40,874 bases of DNA from DATLGD01 sp035540755 (GTDB lineage Bacteria > Actinomycetota > Actinomycetes > Mycobacteriales > SCTD01). Below, one piece after another: positions 31,609 through 39,628 of the stretch. Every line of letters starts with the position of its first letter. Positions within the stretch are counted from its first letter, which is position 1. Under the pieces are notes generated by a model. The model saw nothing but the letters and a program-made list of their open reading frames with translations. It was not told where the DNA came from and did no database searches. Made by a program: the position numbers and the translations under genes. The stretch is from assembly GCA_035540755.1 (NCBI GenBank), contig DATLGD010000065.1, positions 1 through 40,874 of the forward strand. Reading direction: 5' to 3'.

Positions 31609-31890
31609 GTGGGCCAGGTCACGGTCGATCCGGACGATCTCGACCGCACCGCACGCCGGCTGCAGCGCGCCGGTGAGCGGCTCGGCGGCATCTCGAGGCA
31701 GCTGGCGCGCACCGGCCCCGCCGCGATCGGTGACCCCGGTCTGGCCTCGGCCCTCGACGACTTCGGCGAGCACTGGAAGCACGGCCTGCGCCAGCTGGGC
31801 GAGGCCGCCGACGTCACCGGGGCGCAGCTCGCCGAGGCTGCGAGCGCCTACCGCCTGGTCGACCGGGCGGTCGCCGAGGCCTGCCGGTGA
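31609..31890 (+). CDS. WXG100/EspC-like small helical protein (candidate type VII secretion substrate or partner)
   Basis: The 93-residue product is predicted all-helical with the size of ESX/WXG100 proteins. It starts VTVDPDDLDRTARRLQRAGERL. Its turn region is FGEHWKHGLRQL, which has a Trp but not a strict W-x-G. It ends AEAASAYRLVDRAVAEA, resembling the C-terminal pattern of EspC-type secreted proteins. GTG start at 31609; its stop overlaps the next GTG (31887-31890), so it is coupled to the larger W-x-G protein, as in many substrate-partner pairs. No secretion ATPase (EccC) or membrane core genes are in this window. Confidence 0.7.
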   Translation: MGQVTVDPDDLDRTARRLQRAGERLGGISRQLARTGPAAIGDPGLASALDDFGEHWKHGLRQLGEAADVTGAQLAEAASAYRLVDRAVAEACR

Positions 31891-33119
31891 CCGCCTTCCC
31901 CTCCCTGGGCTTCGACCCCGCCCCGGGCGACGCCGGCGAGATCGCCCGGCTGGGCCGGGAGACCGGCCGGGTGGCCGCCGACGTCGACGCGCTCGCCGAC
32001 GAGGTGCGCGCCTTCAGCGAGCTCGGGTCGGCGTGGTGCGGCGACGCCGCGGGCGCGTTCTCGGCGTCCGTCGGGGAGCTGCCGCGCCAGCTGCGGCTCA
32101 CCTCCGAGGCGTTCGGCGCAGCCGCGCGACAGCTCGACACGTGGTCGGCGACCCTCGCCCAGCTGCAGACCGAGGCGCGCGACGCCGAGCGCGAGGCGGC
32201 AGCGGCCCTGGCCCGCCTGCGCGAGGCGCGCGCGGCCGCCGCCGCGCTGCCGCCCACCAACGCCGGCTCCGACGCCTTCCTCGCCCACCTGCAGGCCGGG
32301 CCGGCGCGCGCTCGTGCCGTCGACGCGGCCGAGGCTGCGCTCGCCGCTGCCCGTCGCAGGGGTGAGGCCGTCCGCCAGCGGGCACAGGCCGGCGCCCGCA
32401 CGGCCGAGCGGGTTGTGCGCGAGGCGGCCAGGGTGGCGCCGCCGACGCCGGGGCTGCTGACGCGGATCGGCACGTCGCTCGTCGACGGCGTCCAGGCCGC
32501 GAACGAGGCGGTGGGGCAGTGGGTGCGCGACAACCGCGAGGTGATCGCCGCGGTCACCGACGTCCTGTCGACGGTGGCCTTCGTCGCTGCGTTCGTGCCG
32601 GGGCTGGGAACGCCGGTCCTGCTCGCCTCCCTCGCGGTGCTGGCCGGCACCTCCCTCCTGGCGGCCTACACCGACGAGCGGGACGCCGGCGACGTCCTGC
32701 TGGCCGCCGCCGGCTTCGGGCTCGCGGGGGCGGCCACGGCGGCCGGGAGGGCCGCCCAGGTCACCCGCCTCGGCGAGGCGGCCGCGGCGAGCGGCACCAG
32801 GGCCCCCACCTTCTTCAGTCGCGGCGTGGGCCAGCCGCCGTCGATGTTCACCAACGGCCTGACGATGTCCAGCCGCGAGCTGGTGTGGCGGTCGGTGCAG
32901 CTGCAGCCGACGCTCGCCGGCCACGGCGTCGGGCTGGTCAGCACCGTCGGCACGGCCCGGGACCGCGGCCTGCTGCCCCCGCAGCACCGGGAACGCCCGG
33001 CGCCCGCAGCCGCCCCTGCCCGTCCGGTCGTGCACACCGTTGCGCCGGGGGTGCGTGCGGAGCCGCGCCAGGTCGGTCCCGTGCCGGTGCTCAGCTCCCG
33101 CACCGGCGGTGGCCGGTGA
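31887..33119 (+). CDS. Putative type VII-secreted protein with N-terminal WXG-like helical domain
   Basis: The 410-residue product has an N-terminal helical hairpin with W-C-G at 50-52 (GSAWCGDAAGAFSASV), the expected WXG turn. A long Ala/Arg/Glu coiled coil follows (about 70-185), then a hydrophobic stretch (about 215-275: VLSTVAFVAAFVPGLGTPVLLASLAVLAGTS in part). The C-terminal region of about 130 residues is divergent, with a Pro-rich end. This layout is that of LXG/WXG polymorphic proteins, in which the C-terminus carries an effector. I see no recognisable toxin motif, so effector activity is only a possibility. Both ends overlap neighbouring genes. Confidence 0.72.
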   Translation: MTAFPSLGFDPAPGDAGEIARLGRETGRVAADVDALADEVRAFSELGSAWCGDAAGAFSASVGELPRQLRLTSEAFGAAARQLDTWSATLAQLQTEARDAEREAAAALARLREARAAAAALPPTNAGSDAFLAHLQAGPARARAVDAAEAALAAARRRGEAVRQRAQAGARTAERVVREAARVAPPTPGLLTRIGTSLVDGVQAANEAVGQWVRDNREVIAAVTDVLSTVAFVAAFVPGLGTPVLLASLAVLAGTSLLAAYTDERDAGDVLLAAAGFGLAGAATAAGRAAQVTRLGEAAAASGTRAPTFFSRGVGQPPSMFTNGLTMSSRELVWRSVQLQPTLAGHGVGLVSTVGTARDRGLLPPQHRERPAPAAAPARPVVHTVAPGVRAEPRQVGPVPVLSSRTGGGR

Positions 33120-33697
33120 GGGGCGGCACCGACGTCGCTCTGCAGCTGGTCCTGCCGGCCGGGTTCGTCGTCCTCGACGCCGAGGAGGGCGCACTCGTCG
33201 ACGTCGTCTCGGTCCCGGCCGAGCTCGAGCCCTGGTGGCAGGGCGTGCGTGCCGACCGCGCCGGCTCGGGTGCGCTGCTCGCCGCGGTCGCGTGGGGACG
33301 CGTGGACGTCCCCGGCGGCGAGCGGGTCGCCACCACCGTCTCGCTGGTCGTGCACCTGCTCCCGCTGCCTCCCGAGGAGCCGGCGGTCGTCGTCGCCGGC
33401 CTGCACGGGATCGCGCGGGCCCGGACCAGCACCGCCGGCGAGGTCTGCATGCTCGACCTCGCACTGGGCACCGCGGTGGCCAGCGCCGACGTGGTCGACG
33501 TGCTCACCGACGACGGGGCGCACCGGGCGGCCACGGCCGTGGTGCAGCTGCCGGTGCCCGAGCTCGGCGGGCTGCTCACGCTGACGCTGTCCACCCCCGA
33601 TCCCGCCGACCTCGCCCCCTGCGCCGCACTCGCGGCGGCGCTCGCGGGCCGGGTGACCCTGACCGCGTCGGAGACATCCGGTGAGCACGCCACCTGA
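33116..33697 (+). CDS. Unrecognised protein co-transcribed with the WXG-like pair
   Basis: The 193-residue acidic soluble protein was not recognised. It has alternating hydrophobic strands (ALQLVLPAGFVVLDAEEG, VVHLLPLP, GLLTLTLSTP) suggesting a beta-rich fold, with no signal peptide or membrane segment. GTG at 33116 overlaps the stop of the W-x-G protein. Position third in the operon suggests a chaperone, immunity or accessory role for the secreted protein; this is inference from context only. Confidence 0.68.
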   Translation: MRGGTDVALQLVLPAGFVVLDAEEGALVDVVSVPAELEPWWQGVRADRAGSGALLAAVAWGRVDVPGGERVATTVSLVVHLLPLPPEEPAVVVAGLHGIARARTSTAGEVCMLDLALGTAVASADVVDVLTDDGAHRAATAVVQLPVPELGGLLTLTLSTPDPADLAPCAALAAALAGRVTLTASETSGEHAT

Positions 33698-33723
33698 TGT
33701 CCTGCCCTGAGCCGTCACCGACC

Positions 33724-33729
33724 TACTGT
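33724..33729 (+). promoter_or_regulatory. -10-like box, leaderless ggt transcript
   Basis: TACTGT lies 8 nt before the GTG at 33738. Confidence 0.35.
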
Positions 33730-33737
33730 CGTGCCCC

Positions 33738-35186
33738 GTGGCGACAGGTCGGGCGGCGGTGGCGGCGGGCAACCGCGACACCGCACAGGCCGCGGTGGAG
33801 GTGCTGCTGGCCGGCGGCAACGCCTTCGACGCCGCCGTTGCCGCCGGCTTCGCGACCACGGTCAGCGAGCCGGGCCTGGCCAGCCTCGGCGGCGGCGGGT
33901 TCCTGCTGGCTGCTCCGGCGGGCGGGCCGGACACGCTGGTCGACTTCTTCGTCGACGCGCCCGGCCGTGGCCGCCCGCCCGAGCGGCTCCAGCCGTCGTT
34001 CCTGCCGGTCACGTTGCGCTTCCGCGGCGCCGAGCAGGTCTTCCACGCCGGGTGGGGGTCCGTGGCCGTGCCCGGCTGCCTCGACGGGTGGCTGCACGTG
34101 CACCGGCGCTTCGGCCGGCTGCCGCTGGCCGACGTCGTCGCCCCGGCGCGACGGCTGGCCGCCGAGGGGACCGTCCTCGACGAGGCGCAGGCCGGCGTCG
34201 TCGCGCTGCTCGCCGAGATCCTGACCCTGACCGAAGACGGTCGCGGGGTCTTCACCCCGGGCGGTCGGCTCGTCAGGGCCGGCGAGCGGCTCCGCAACCC
34301 GGCCCTGGCCGACCTGCTCGGGGAGGTGGCGGCCGGTCGGGTGCGCCGCATGGCCGATCTCGCAGGGCCGCTCGCCGACGCGATGGACCGCAGCGGCGGC
34401 GTCCTGGCCGCCGCAGACCTCGAGGCGTACGCGGTGCACGAGCGGCAGCCGCTGCACCGGCGCTACCGCGGAGCCGAGGTGGCCACCAACCCGGCACCGT
34501 CGTTCGGAGGCACCCTCGTCCTCGACGGCCTGGCCACCCTGGACGCCGGCAGGCCGCTGGACGGCTCGGCGGAGTCCGCGGTGCGCCTCGCGCAGGTGCT
34601 GGTGGACATGTCTGAGCGGCACGTGACGGCGCCGCGTTCGGTGCGCGGCACCACGCACCTCAGCGTCGTCGACGGCGAGGGCAGCGTCGCGGCGATGACG
34701 GTGAGCAACGGCAGCTGCTCCGGCGTCTTCGTGCCGGGCACCGGCATCCAGCTCAACAACGTGATGGGGGAGTCCGACCTGCACCCGGAGGGCTTCTCCG
34801 CGACGCCGCCGGGCACCCGGATCGGCTCGATGATGGCGCCGATGCTGGTGCGTACCGCCGGGGGCGCCCGGCTCGGCCTGGGCAGCGGTGGCAGCGAGCG
34901 CATCCGCAGCGCCCTCGTCTGCGTGCTGACGGCGGTGCTCGACCGCGGCGTGCAGGTGCCGGATGCCGTGCTGGCGCCGCGGCTGCACTGGGACCGCAGC
35001 GCCCTGCAGGTCGAGCCGGGTCTGGCGCCGGAGGTGGTTGCCGCGCTGCGGGCCTGCTGGCCGGTGGCCGAGTGGGCCCGCCGCGACTTCTACTTCGGCG
35101 GCACGCAAGCGGTCAGGCGCGACGCCGACGGCGCAGTCAGCGCCGCCGCCGACGACCGCCGGGGCGGCGCCGCCGTCGTCCTGTAG
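33738..35186 (+). CDS. Gamma-glutamyltransferase family protein (cytoplasmic form)
   Basis: The 482-residue Ntn hydrolase is shorter than classic secreted GGT (about 550-580) and lacks a signal peptide. The Thr that becomes the nucleophile after self-cleavage is T305 in GTTHLSVVDGEG, giving a small subunit of about 178 residues. Conserved regions are LLAGGNAFDAAVAAGFA, LGGGGFLL, SFGGTLVLDG, GIQLNNVMGE and the glycine pair in LGSGGSERIRSA. Substrate could be glutathione or another gamma-glutamyl compound. GTG at 33738 was chosen from the -10 box spacing. Its end is 4 bp from the convergent HTH gene. Confidence 0.9.
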   Translation: MATGRAAVAAGNRDTAQAAVEVLLAGGNAFDAAVAAGFATTVSEPGLASLGGGGFLLAAPAGGPDTLVDFFVDAPGRGRPPERLQPSFLPVTLRFRGAEQVFHAGWGSVAVPGCLDGWLHVHRRFGRLPLADVVAPARRLAAEGTVLDEAQAGVVALLAEILTLTEDGRGVFTPGGRLVRAGERLRNPALADLLGEVAAGRVRRMADLAGPLADAMDRSGGVLAAADLEAYAVHERQPLHRRYRGAEVATNPAPSFGGTLVLDGLATLDAGRPLDGSAESAVRLAQVLVDMSERHVTAPRSVRGTTHLSVVDGEGSVAAMTVSNGSCSGVFVPGTGIQLNNVMGESDLHPEGFSATPPGTRIGSMMAPMLVRTAGGARLGLGSGGSERIRSALVCVLTAVLDRGVQVPDAVLAPRLHWDRSALQVEPGLAPEVVAALRACWPVAEWARRDFYFGGTQAVRRDADGAVSAAADDRRGGAAVVL

Positions 35187-35190
35187 CTGG

Positions 35191-35670
35191 TCAGGCCGGT
35201 GCGACCGACGTGCGGCGGCGACGGAACAGGCCGGTCGGCTGCATCTGCAGCGCGACGACCCGCTGCTCGAGCGCGGCGATCCGGTCCTGCGCCCGGGCCA
35301 GCTCCTGCTCGGCGACGCGGGCCCGCTCCTCGGCCTGCTCGACGCGCTGCGTGCTGAGCTCGACGTCGGCGAAGGCGGTGGCCACCTCGCCGGCCAGCGG
35401 CGCGAGCGCGGCGTCGAGCCGCTCGGCGAGCACGTCCGGCAGCCGGCGGCGCAGGGCCCGGTCGAGGGCGCCCTCGACGGCCGCGATGTCCACCGACCGG
35501 ACGGCGCCGCGGCGGGTGAGCTCGTGCACGTCGGTGGCGAGCACGCTGCCGGGATGGCCGGCCACGACGTCCAGCGCGCCGCTGGCGACCAGCGCACGCA
35601 CCCGGGCGGGCGCCACACCGAGCTCGTCGGCGGCCTGAGCGAGGGTGAGGATCCGGGGGGAGTCGGGCAC
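35191..35670 (-). CDS. HTH (MerR/excisionase-like) protein with a C-terminal coiled coil
   Basis: The 159-residue protein has a winged-helix-like DNA-binding domain at about 8-50 (LTLAQAADELGVAPARVRAL, then ASGALDVVAGHPGSVLATDV). A helical region follows, then a coiled coil at about 110-145 (RVEQAEERARVAEQELARAQ and following). The basic end is LFRRRRTSVAPA. GTG at 35670 follows GGAGG at the right distance; an open frame further upstream is probably not translated. Targets are unknown. It might regulate itself or the flanking metabolic genes. Confidence 0.78.
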   Translation of the reverse strand: MPDSPRILTLAQAADELGVAPARVRALVASGALDVVAGHPGSVLATDVHELTRRGAVRSVDIAAVEGALDRALRRRLPDVLAERLDAALAPLAGEVATAFADVELSTQRVEQAEERARVAEQELARAQDRIAALEQRVVALQMQPTGLFRRRRTSVAPA

Positions 35671-35762
35671 GGTGACCTCCAGGGTGCGTGGGTGATCTTC
35701 CCGTCGCACCCTCGCGGACCGAGGCTCCCGACCGCGGGAGGCGCGCCGTCAGCGCTGTCTCG

Positions 35763-36707
35763 TCAGAGGTCGGCGACCAGGCGCACGACGTCCTCGGCGC
35801 AGCCCCAGGACAGCGTGACGCCGGCCCCGCCGTGCCCGTAGTCGTGCACCACCGGCCGCCCGGAGGGCAGCACCTCTGTCTCGACCCGCACCGACGGCCG
35901 GGTCGGCCGCAGGCCCACCTTGTGCTCCAGCACCCGTGCGCCGGCCAGCTGCGGCACGAGGCCGCGGCACCGGGCCAGGACCTGGTCGGAGATGGCGGGG
36001 TCGGGAGCGGTGCCCTTGGCACCGACCTCTGCCGTGCCGCCGAGCACCACCGTCCGCTCGCGCGGCACGACGTAGGTGAGCCGCTCCGGGTCGGACTGGT
36101 CGAGCAGCCACGCGGTCAGCCCCACCTGCTCGACGACCACGACCTGGCCGCGCACCGGCACGAGGCTGCCGTCGCCGGCCAAGGCGGCTGCGCCGAGCCC
36201 GGCGCAGTCGACGACGGCGTCGGCGTCCTGGGCGGCGGCGTCCAGGGAGCGCAAGCGCTCGGTGCGGACGTGCACGCCGCGCCGGGCGAGCCGGTCCAGC
36301 AGCCAGGTCAGGTGCAGCGAGGTGTCGGCGACCGGAACGGTCAGCAGGTAGCCGTCGGCGAAGCCCTGGGGCAGCTCGGCGGGCGGGACCCGGTCGAGCT
36401 CCGGCACGGCGTCGCGCCACCACGGGTCCGGAGCGGGCTGCCGGAGGAGCTCGCGGCCGGTGCGCATCCGCACGCCGGACGACGGGTCGCCGGCCAGCGA
36501 CTGCAGCACCCGGAAGCTCACCGCCGCCCAGCGGGTGACGTCGTCCTGCGGCAGCGCCCGGTAGGGGTACCAGAGCGCTGCCGCCACGGCGGACGTCGTG
36601 CGGGCCGGCGGCTCGGCGGCCACGACCTGCACCGCGTGCCCGGCCTCGGACAGCCGCAGGGCAGCGGTCAGCCCGGAGATCCCGGCTCCCACCACCGCCA
36701 CCCGCAC
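35763..36707 (-). CDS. D-amino-acid oxidase-like FAD-dependent oxidoreductase
   Basis: The 314-residue flavoprotein has the dinucleotide-binding GAGISGLTAALRLSEAG at residues 7-23. It also has DAAO family motifs: WYPYRALP near the active site, DCAGLGAAALAGD, and the C-terminal VVHDYGHGGAGVTLSWG, which binds FAD. DAAOs deaminate D-amino acids to keto acids with H2O2 release. Length suits this family. GTG at 36707 was chosen because the FAD motif starts right after it and CAGGTT lies 7 nt upstream. It is divergent from the aldo-keto reductase. Confidence 0.9.
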   Translation of the reverse strand: MRVAVVGAGISGLTAALRLSEAGHAVQVVAAEPPARTTSAVAAALWYPYRALPQDDVTRWAAVSFRVLQSLAGDPSSGVRMRTGRELLRQPAPDPWWRDAVPELDRVPPAELPQGFADGYLLTVPVADTSLHLTWLLDRLARRGVHVRTERLRSLDAAAQDADAVVDCAGLGAAALAGDGSLVPVRGQVVVVEQVGLTAWLLDQSDPERLTYVVPRERTVVLGGTAEVGAKGTAPDPAISDQVLARCRGLVPQLAGARVLEHKVGLRPTRPSVRVETEVLPSGRPVVHDYGHGGAGVTLSWGCAEDVVRLVADL

Positions 36708-36756
36708 GAGCGGGAACCTGCCACACCCGGTCGTCGTCGCGGCCGTGGGCGTCAGG

Positions 36757-36762
36757 CAGGCT
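36757..36762 (+). promoter_or_regulatory. -10-like box, leaderless aldo-keto reductase transcript
   Basis: CAGGCT lies 7 nt before the ATG at 36770, in the same GGCAGGCTGG context as at 22135-22144. Confidence 0.35.
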
Positions 36763-36769
36763 GGCCCGC

Positions 36770-37558
36770 ATGAGCGACATGCCCTCCGTGCCCACCGCTG
36801 CTGCACCGCTGCCCAGCGGGGCCGCCATGCCCCTTCTCGGCTTCGGGACCTGGCGGCTGTCCGGAGACGCCGCACGCCGCGCCACCGCCGAGGCGCTCGC
36901 CGCCGGCTACCGCCATGTCGACACGGCCACGATGTACGGCAACGAGCGCGAGGTCGGCGCCGCCGTCCGCGAGGCCGGGCGCGGCGGCGTCTTCGTCACC
37001 ACCAAGCTCCCGCCCGACCACGCCGGCCGGGAGCGGGAGACGCTGGAGCAGAGCCTCGAGCAGCTCGGCCTCGACGTCGTCGACCTGTGGCTCGTGCACT
37101 GGCCGCCGGGAAACGCCGGCATCGGGGTCTGGGAGCGCTTCGTCGCCGCCCGTCAGGACGGCCTGGTGCGCGACATCGGGGTGAGCAACTACTCGCTCGC
37201 GCAGATCGACGAGCTCGACCGTGCCACCGGCGTCCGGCCGGCGGTGAACCAGGTCCCGTGGAGCCCGCTGCGCTTCGACGCCCCGCTGCTGCAGGCCCAC
37301 CGCGACCGCGACGTCGTGCTCGAGGGCTACAGCGGGCTCAAGGGCGGCACGATCGAGCACCCGGTGGTCACCGGCATCGCGGGCCGCCTCGGGCGCACCC
37401 CGGCCCAGGTGGTGGTGCGCTGGCACCTGCAGCACGGCGTCGTCGTCATCCCGAAGTCGTCGTCACCGGAGCGGATCCGGGCCAACGCCGACGTCGACGG
37501 CTTCACGCTCGGCGACGACGACATGGCGGCGCTGGACCGGCTGGGGTCCGCCGCATGA
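36770..37558 (+). CDS. Aldo-keto reductase
   Basis: This 262-residue NADPH-dependent TIM-barrel oxidoreductase has the complete tetrad: D51 and Y56 in DTATMYGNE, K79 in TTKLP, and H110 in LVHWPP. GVSNYSLAQIDEL and VIPKSSSPERIRAN (cofactor binding) are typical of the AKR5 / 2,5-diketo-gluconate reductase-like group. The substrate is unknown. Its stop overlaps the start of the alpha/beta hydrolase (ATGA), forming a three-gene operon with it and the thioesterase. Confidence 0.94.
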   Translation: MSDMPSVPTAAAPLPSGAAMPLLGFGTWRLSGDAARRATAEALAAGYRHVDTATMYGNEREVGAAVREAGRGGVFVTTKLPPDHAGRERETLEQSLEQLGLDVVDLWLVHWPPGNAGIGVWERFVAARQDGLVRDIGVSNYSLAQIDELDRATGVRPAVNQVPWSPLRFDAPLLQAHRDRDVVLEGYSGLKGGTIEHPVVTGIAGRLGRTPAQVVVRWHLQHGVVVIPKSSSPERIRANADVDGFTLGDDDMAALDRLGSAA

Positions 37559-38430
37559 CGGCGCAGACCGCGGCCGCGAGCGGCGTCGAGATCGCCTACG
37601 AGACCTTCGGCGACCGGGCCGACCCGACGCTGCTCCTGGTCGCCGGGCTCGGCACGCAGATGCTCAGCTGGCACGAGGAATTCTGCGCGGCGTTCGTCGA
37701 GCGGGGCCTGTTCGTCGTCCGCTTCGACAACCGCGACATCGGGCTGTCGACGCACCTCCACGACGCCCCGAAGCCGGACCTGATGGCGGTCTTCGGCGGC
37801 GACACCTCCTCGGCGTCGTACCGGCTGGAGGACATGGCCGACGACGTGGTCGGGCTGCTCGACGCGCTCGGCGTCGACGCCGCGCACGTGGTGGGCGCGT
37901 CGATGGGCGGGATGATCGCCCAGACGGTGGCGATCCGGCACCCCGGGCGGGTTCGCAGCCTCAGCTCGATCATGTCGACGCCCTCGCCGCACATCGGCGC
38001 CGCGACGCGCGAGGCGCTCGCGGTGCTGCTGGCGGCGCCGGCGACCAGCCGCGACGAGGCGGTCGAGCGCGCCGTGACCGCCTACCGGGTGATCGGCTCG
38101 CCCGGCTACCCGCTCGACGAGGCGTGGCTCAGCGAGATCACCGGGCAGGCCTGGGACCGCGGCTACGACCCGACCGGCATCGCCCGGCAGCTGGTCGCCA
38201 TCCACGCCTCCGGCGACCGCACCGAGGCGCTCCGCTCGCTGCGCGTGCCGACGCTGGTGGTGCACGGCGAGGACGACCCGCTGGTGCAGGTGGCGGGAGG
38301 CCTGGCCACGGCCGACGCCGTCCCGGGCGCCGAGCTCCTGCTGCTGCCCGGGATGGGGCACGACGTCCCGCGCGAGCTCTGGCCGACGATCGTCGACGCC
38401 GTCGTCGCGAACACGCGGCGGGCCGGGTGA
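37555..38430 (+). CDS. Alpha/beta-fold hydrolase
   Basis: The 291-residue hydrolase has nucleophile S116 in VGASMGGM, an Asp in VVHGEDDPLV and a His in LPGMGHDVP, completing the triad. VRFDNRDIGLSTH is characteristic of this common actinobacterial subgroup. Substrate unknown. The ATG at 37555 overlaps the aldo-keto reductase stop, and its stop overlaps the thioesterase GTG. Confidence 0.93.
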   Translation: MTAQTAAASGVEIAYETFGDRADPTLLLVAGLGTQMLSWHEEFCAAFVERGLFVVRFDNRDIGLSTHLHDAPKPDLMAVFGGDTSSASYRLEDMADDVVGLLDALGVDAAHVVGASMGGMIAQTVAIRHPGRVRSLSSIMSTPSPHIGAATREALAVLLAAPATSRDEAVERAVTAYRVIGSPGYPLDEAWLSEITGQAWDRGYDPTGIARQLVAIHASGDRTEALRSLRVPTLVVHGEDDPLVQVAGGLATADAVPGAELLLLPGMGHDVPRELWPTIVDAVVANTRRAG

Positions 38431-38837
38431 CCGGGGTCGAGGAGCTCAACGCGCTCAGCGCGGGTCATCTGCCCGGGCTGGTCGGCCTCGAGATCGTCGA
38501 GGCCACGCCCGAGGGCATGCGCAGCCGGCTCGACGTCCGGCCCGAGCTGCACGCGCCGAACGGGTACCTGCACGCAGCGGCGGTCGTCGCGCTCGCCGAC
38601 ACCACCTGCGGCTACGGCACCCGGCTCCTGCTGCCCGCGGGCGCCACCGGGTTCACCACCATCGAGCTCAAGACGAACTTCCTCGGCACGCTGCGCGAGG
38701 GGGCGTTGACCTGCGAGGCGGCGGCCGTGCACGCGGGCCGCACCACCCAGGTCTGGGACGCGACCGTGCGCGGCGAGCAGACCGGCAAGGTGCTGGCCCT
38801 GTTCCGGTGCACGCAGGCGGTGCTCTGGCCCCGCTGA
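38427..38837 (+). CDS. PaaI-type hotdog-fold thioesterase
   Basis: The 136-residue protein has the hotdog signature: HAPNGYLHAAAVVALADTTCG (seen as APNGYLHAA...ALADTTCGYG), then TTIELKTNFLGTLREG. It is likely an acyl-CoA thioesterase of the PaaI/YbgC group, with Asp in ALADTTCG near the expected catalytic position. Substrate unknown. GTG at 38427 overlaps the hydrolase stop. Last gene of the three-gene unit before hisF. Confidence 0.92.
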   Translation: MTGVEELNALSAGHLPGLVGLEIVEATPEGMRSRLDVRPELHAPNGYLHAAAVVALADTTCGYGTRLLLPAGATGFTTIELKTNFLGTLREGALTCEAAAVHAGRTTQVWDATVRGEQTGKVLALFRCTQAVLWPR

Positions 38838-38843
38838 GCCCGG

Positions 38844-38849
38844 TAGCGT
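38844..38849 (+). promoter_or_regulatory. -10-like box, leaderless hisF transcript
   Basis: TAGCGT lies 8 nt before the hisF GTG at 38858, so hisF probably has its own promoter separate from the his operon. Confidence 0.45.
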
Positions 38850-38857
38850 CGAGGCAC

Positions 38858-39628
38858 GTGACCCGAGCCGTGCGCGTCATCCCGTGCCTCGACGTCGACG
38901 CCGGCCGGGTGGTGAAGGGCGTGAACTTCACCGACCTCGTCGACGCCGGCGACCCGGTCGAGATGGCCCGCATCTACGACGCCGAGGGCGCCGACGAGCT
39001 GGTCTTCCTCGACATCACCGCCTCGTCCGGCTCCCGCGAGACCACCTACGACGTCGTGCGCCGCACCGCAGAGCAGGTGTTCATCCCGCTCACCGTCGGC
39101 GGCGGGGTACGCGCGGTGGAGGACGTCGACCGCCTGCTGCGCGCCGGCGCCGACAAAGTCGGGGTGAACACCGCGGCGGTGGCGCGGCCCGAGCTGCTGG
39201 GCGAGATCGCGCACCGCTTCGGCAACCAGGTCCTCGTCCTGTCGGTCGACGCCCGCCGGGTGCGCGACGGCGTCTCGACGCCGTCGGGCTTCGAGGTCAC
39301 CACCCACGGCGGGCGGCGCGGCACCGGCATCGACGCTGTCCAGTGGGCGGCCCGCGGCGAGGAGCTCGGGGTCGGTGAGGTGCTGCTGAACTCGATGGAC
39401 GCCGACGGCACCCGGGTCGGCTTCGACCTCGAGCTGCTGCGCGCCGTCCGCGCGGCCGTGCGCGTGCCGGTCATCGCCAGCGGGGGAGCGGGCGCGGTCG
39501 AGCACTTCCCGCCCGCGGTGCAGGCAGGGGCCGACGCCGTCCTCGCCGCGAGCGTCTTCCACTTCGGCCAGCTGACGATCGGCGACGTCAAGGCTGCCCT
39601 GCGGGTGGACGGGGCCCCGGTCCGCTAG
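38858..39628 (+). CDS. hisF: Imidazole glycerol phosphate synthase, cyclase subunit
   Basis: HisF joins PRFAR and ammonia from HisH into imidazole glycerol phosphate plus AICAR. The 256-residue barrel has catalytic D12 (IPCLDVDAG) and D131 (LSVDARRV), with VVKGVNF, ITASSGSRET, GGGVRAVEDVDRLL and VIASGGAGAVEHF. It is complete. It is separated from hisA by about 7.9 kb containing ten unrelated genes. The -10 box next to its GTG explains how it can be expressed alone. Its TAG shares a CTAG palindrome with the stop of the convergent aminotransferase gene. Confidence 0.97.
   Translation: MTRAVRVIPCLDVDAGRVVKGVNFTDLVDAGDPVEMARIYDAEGADELVFLDITASSGSRETTYDVVRRTAEQVFIPLTVGGGVRAVEDVDRLLRAGADKVGVNTAAVARPELLGEIAHRFGNQVLVLSVDARRVRDGVSTPSGFEVTTHGGRRGTGIDAVQWAARGEELGVGEVLLNSMDADGTRVGFDLELLRAVRAAVRVPVIASGGAGAVEHFPPAVQAGADAVLAASVFHFGQLTIGDVKAALRVDGAPVR

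Noticed and set aside
31609..33697. Calling this locus a complete ESX/type VII secretion system or a proven toxin-immunity pair
   Set aside because: No EccB/C/D/E, mycosin or recognisable toxin motif is present; only substrate-like features are visible.
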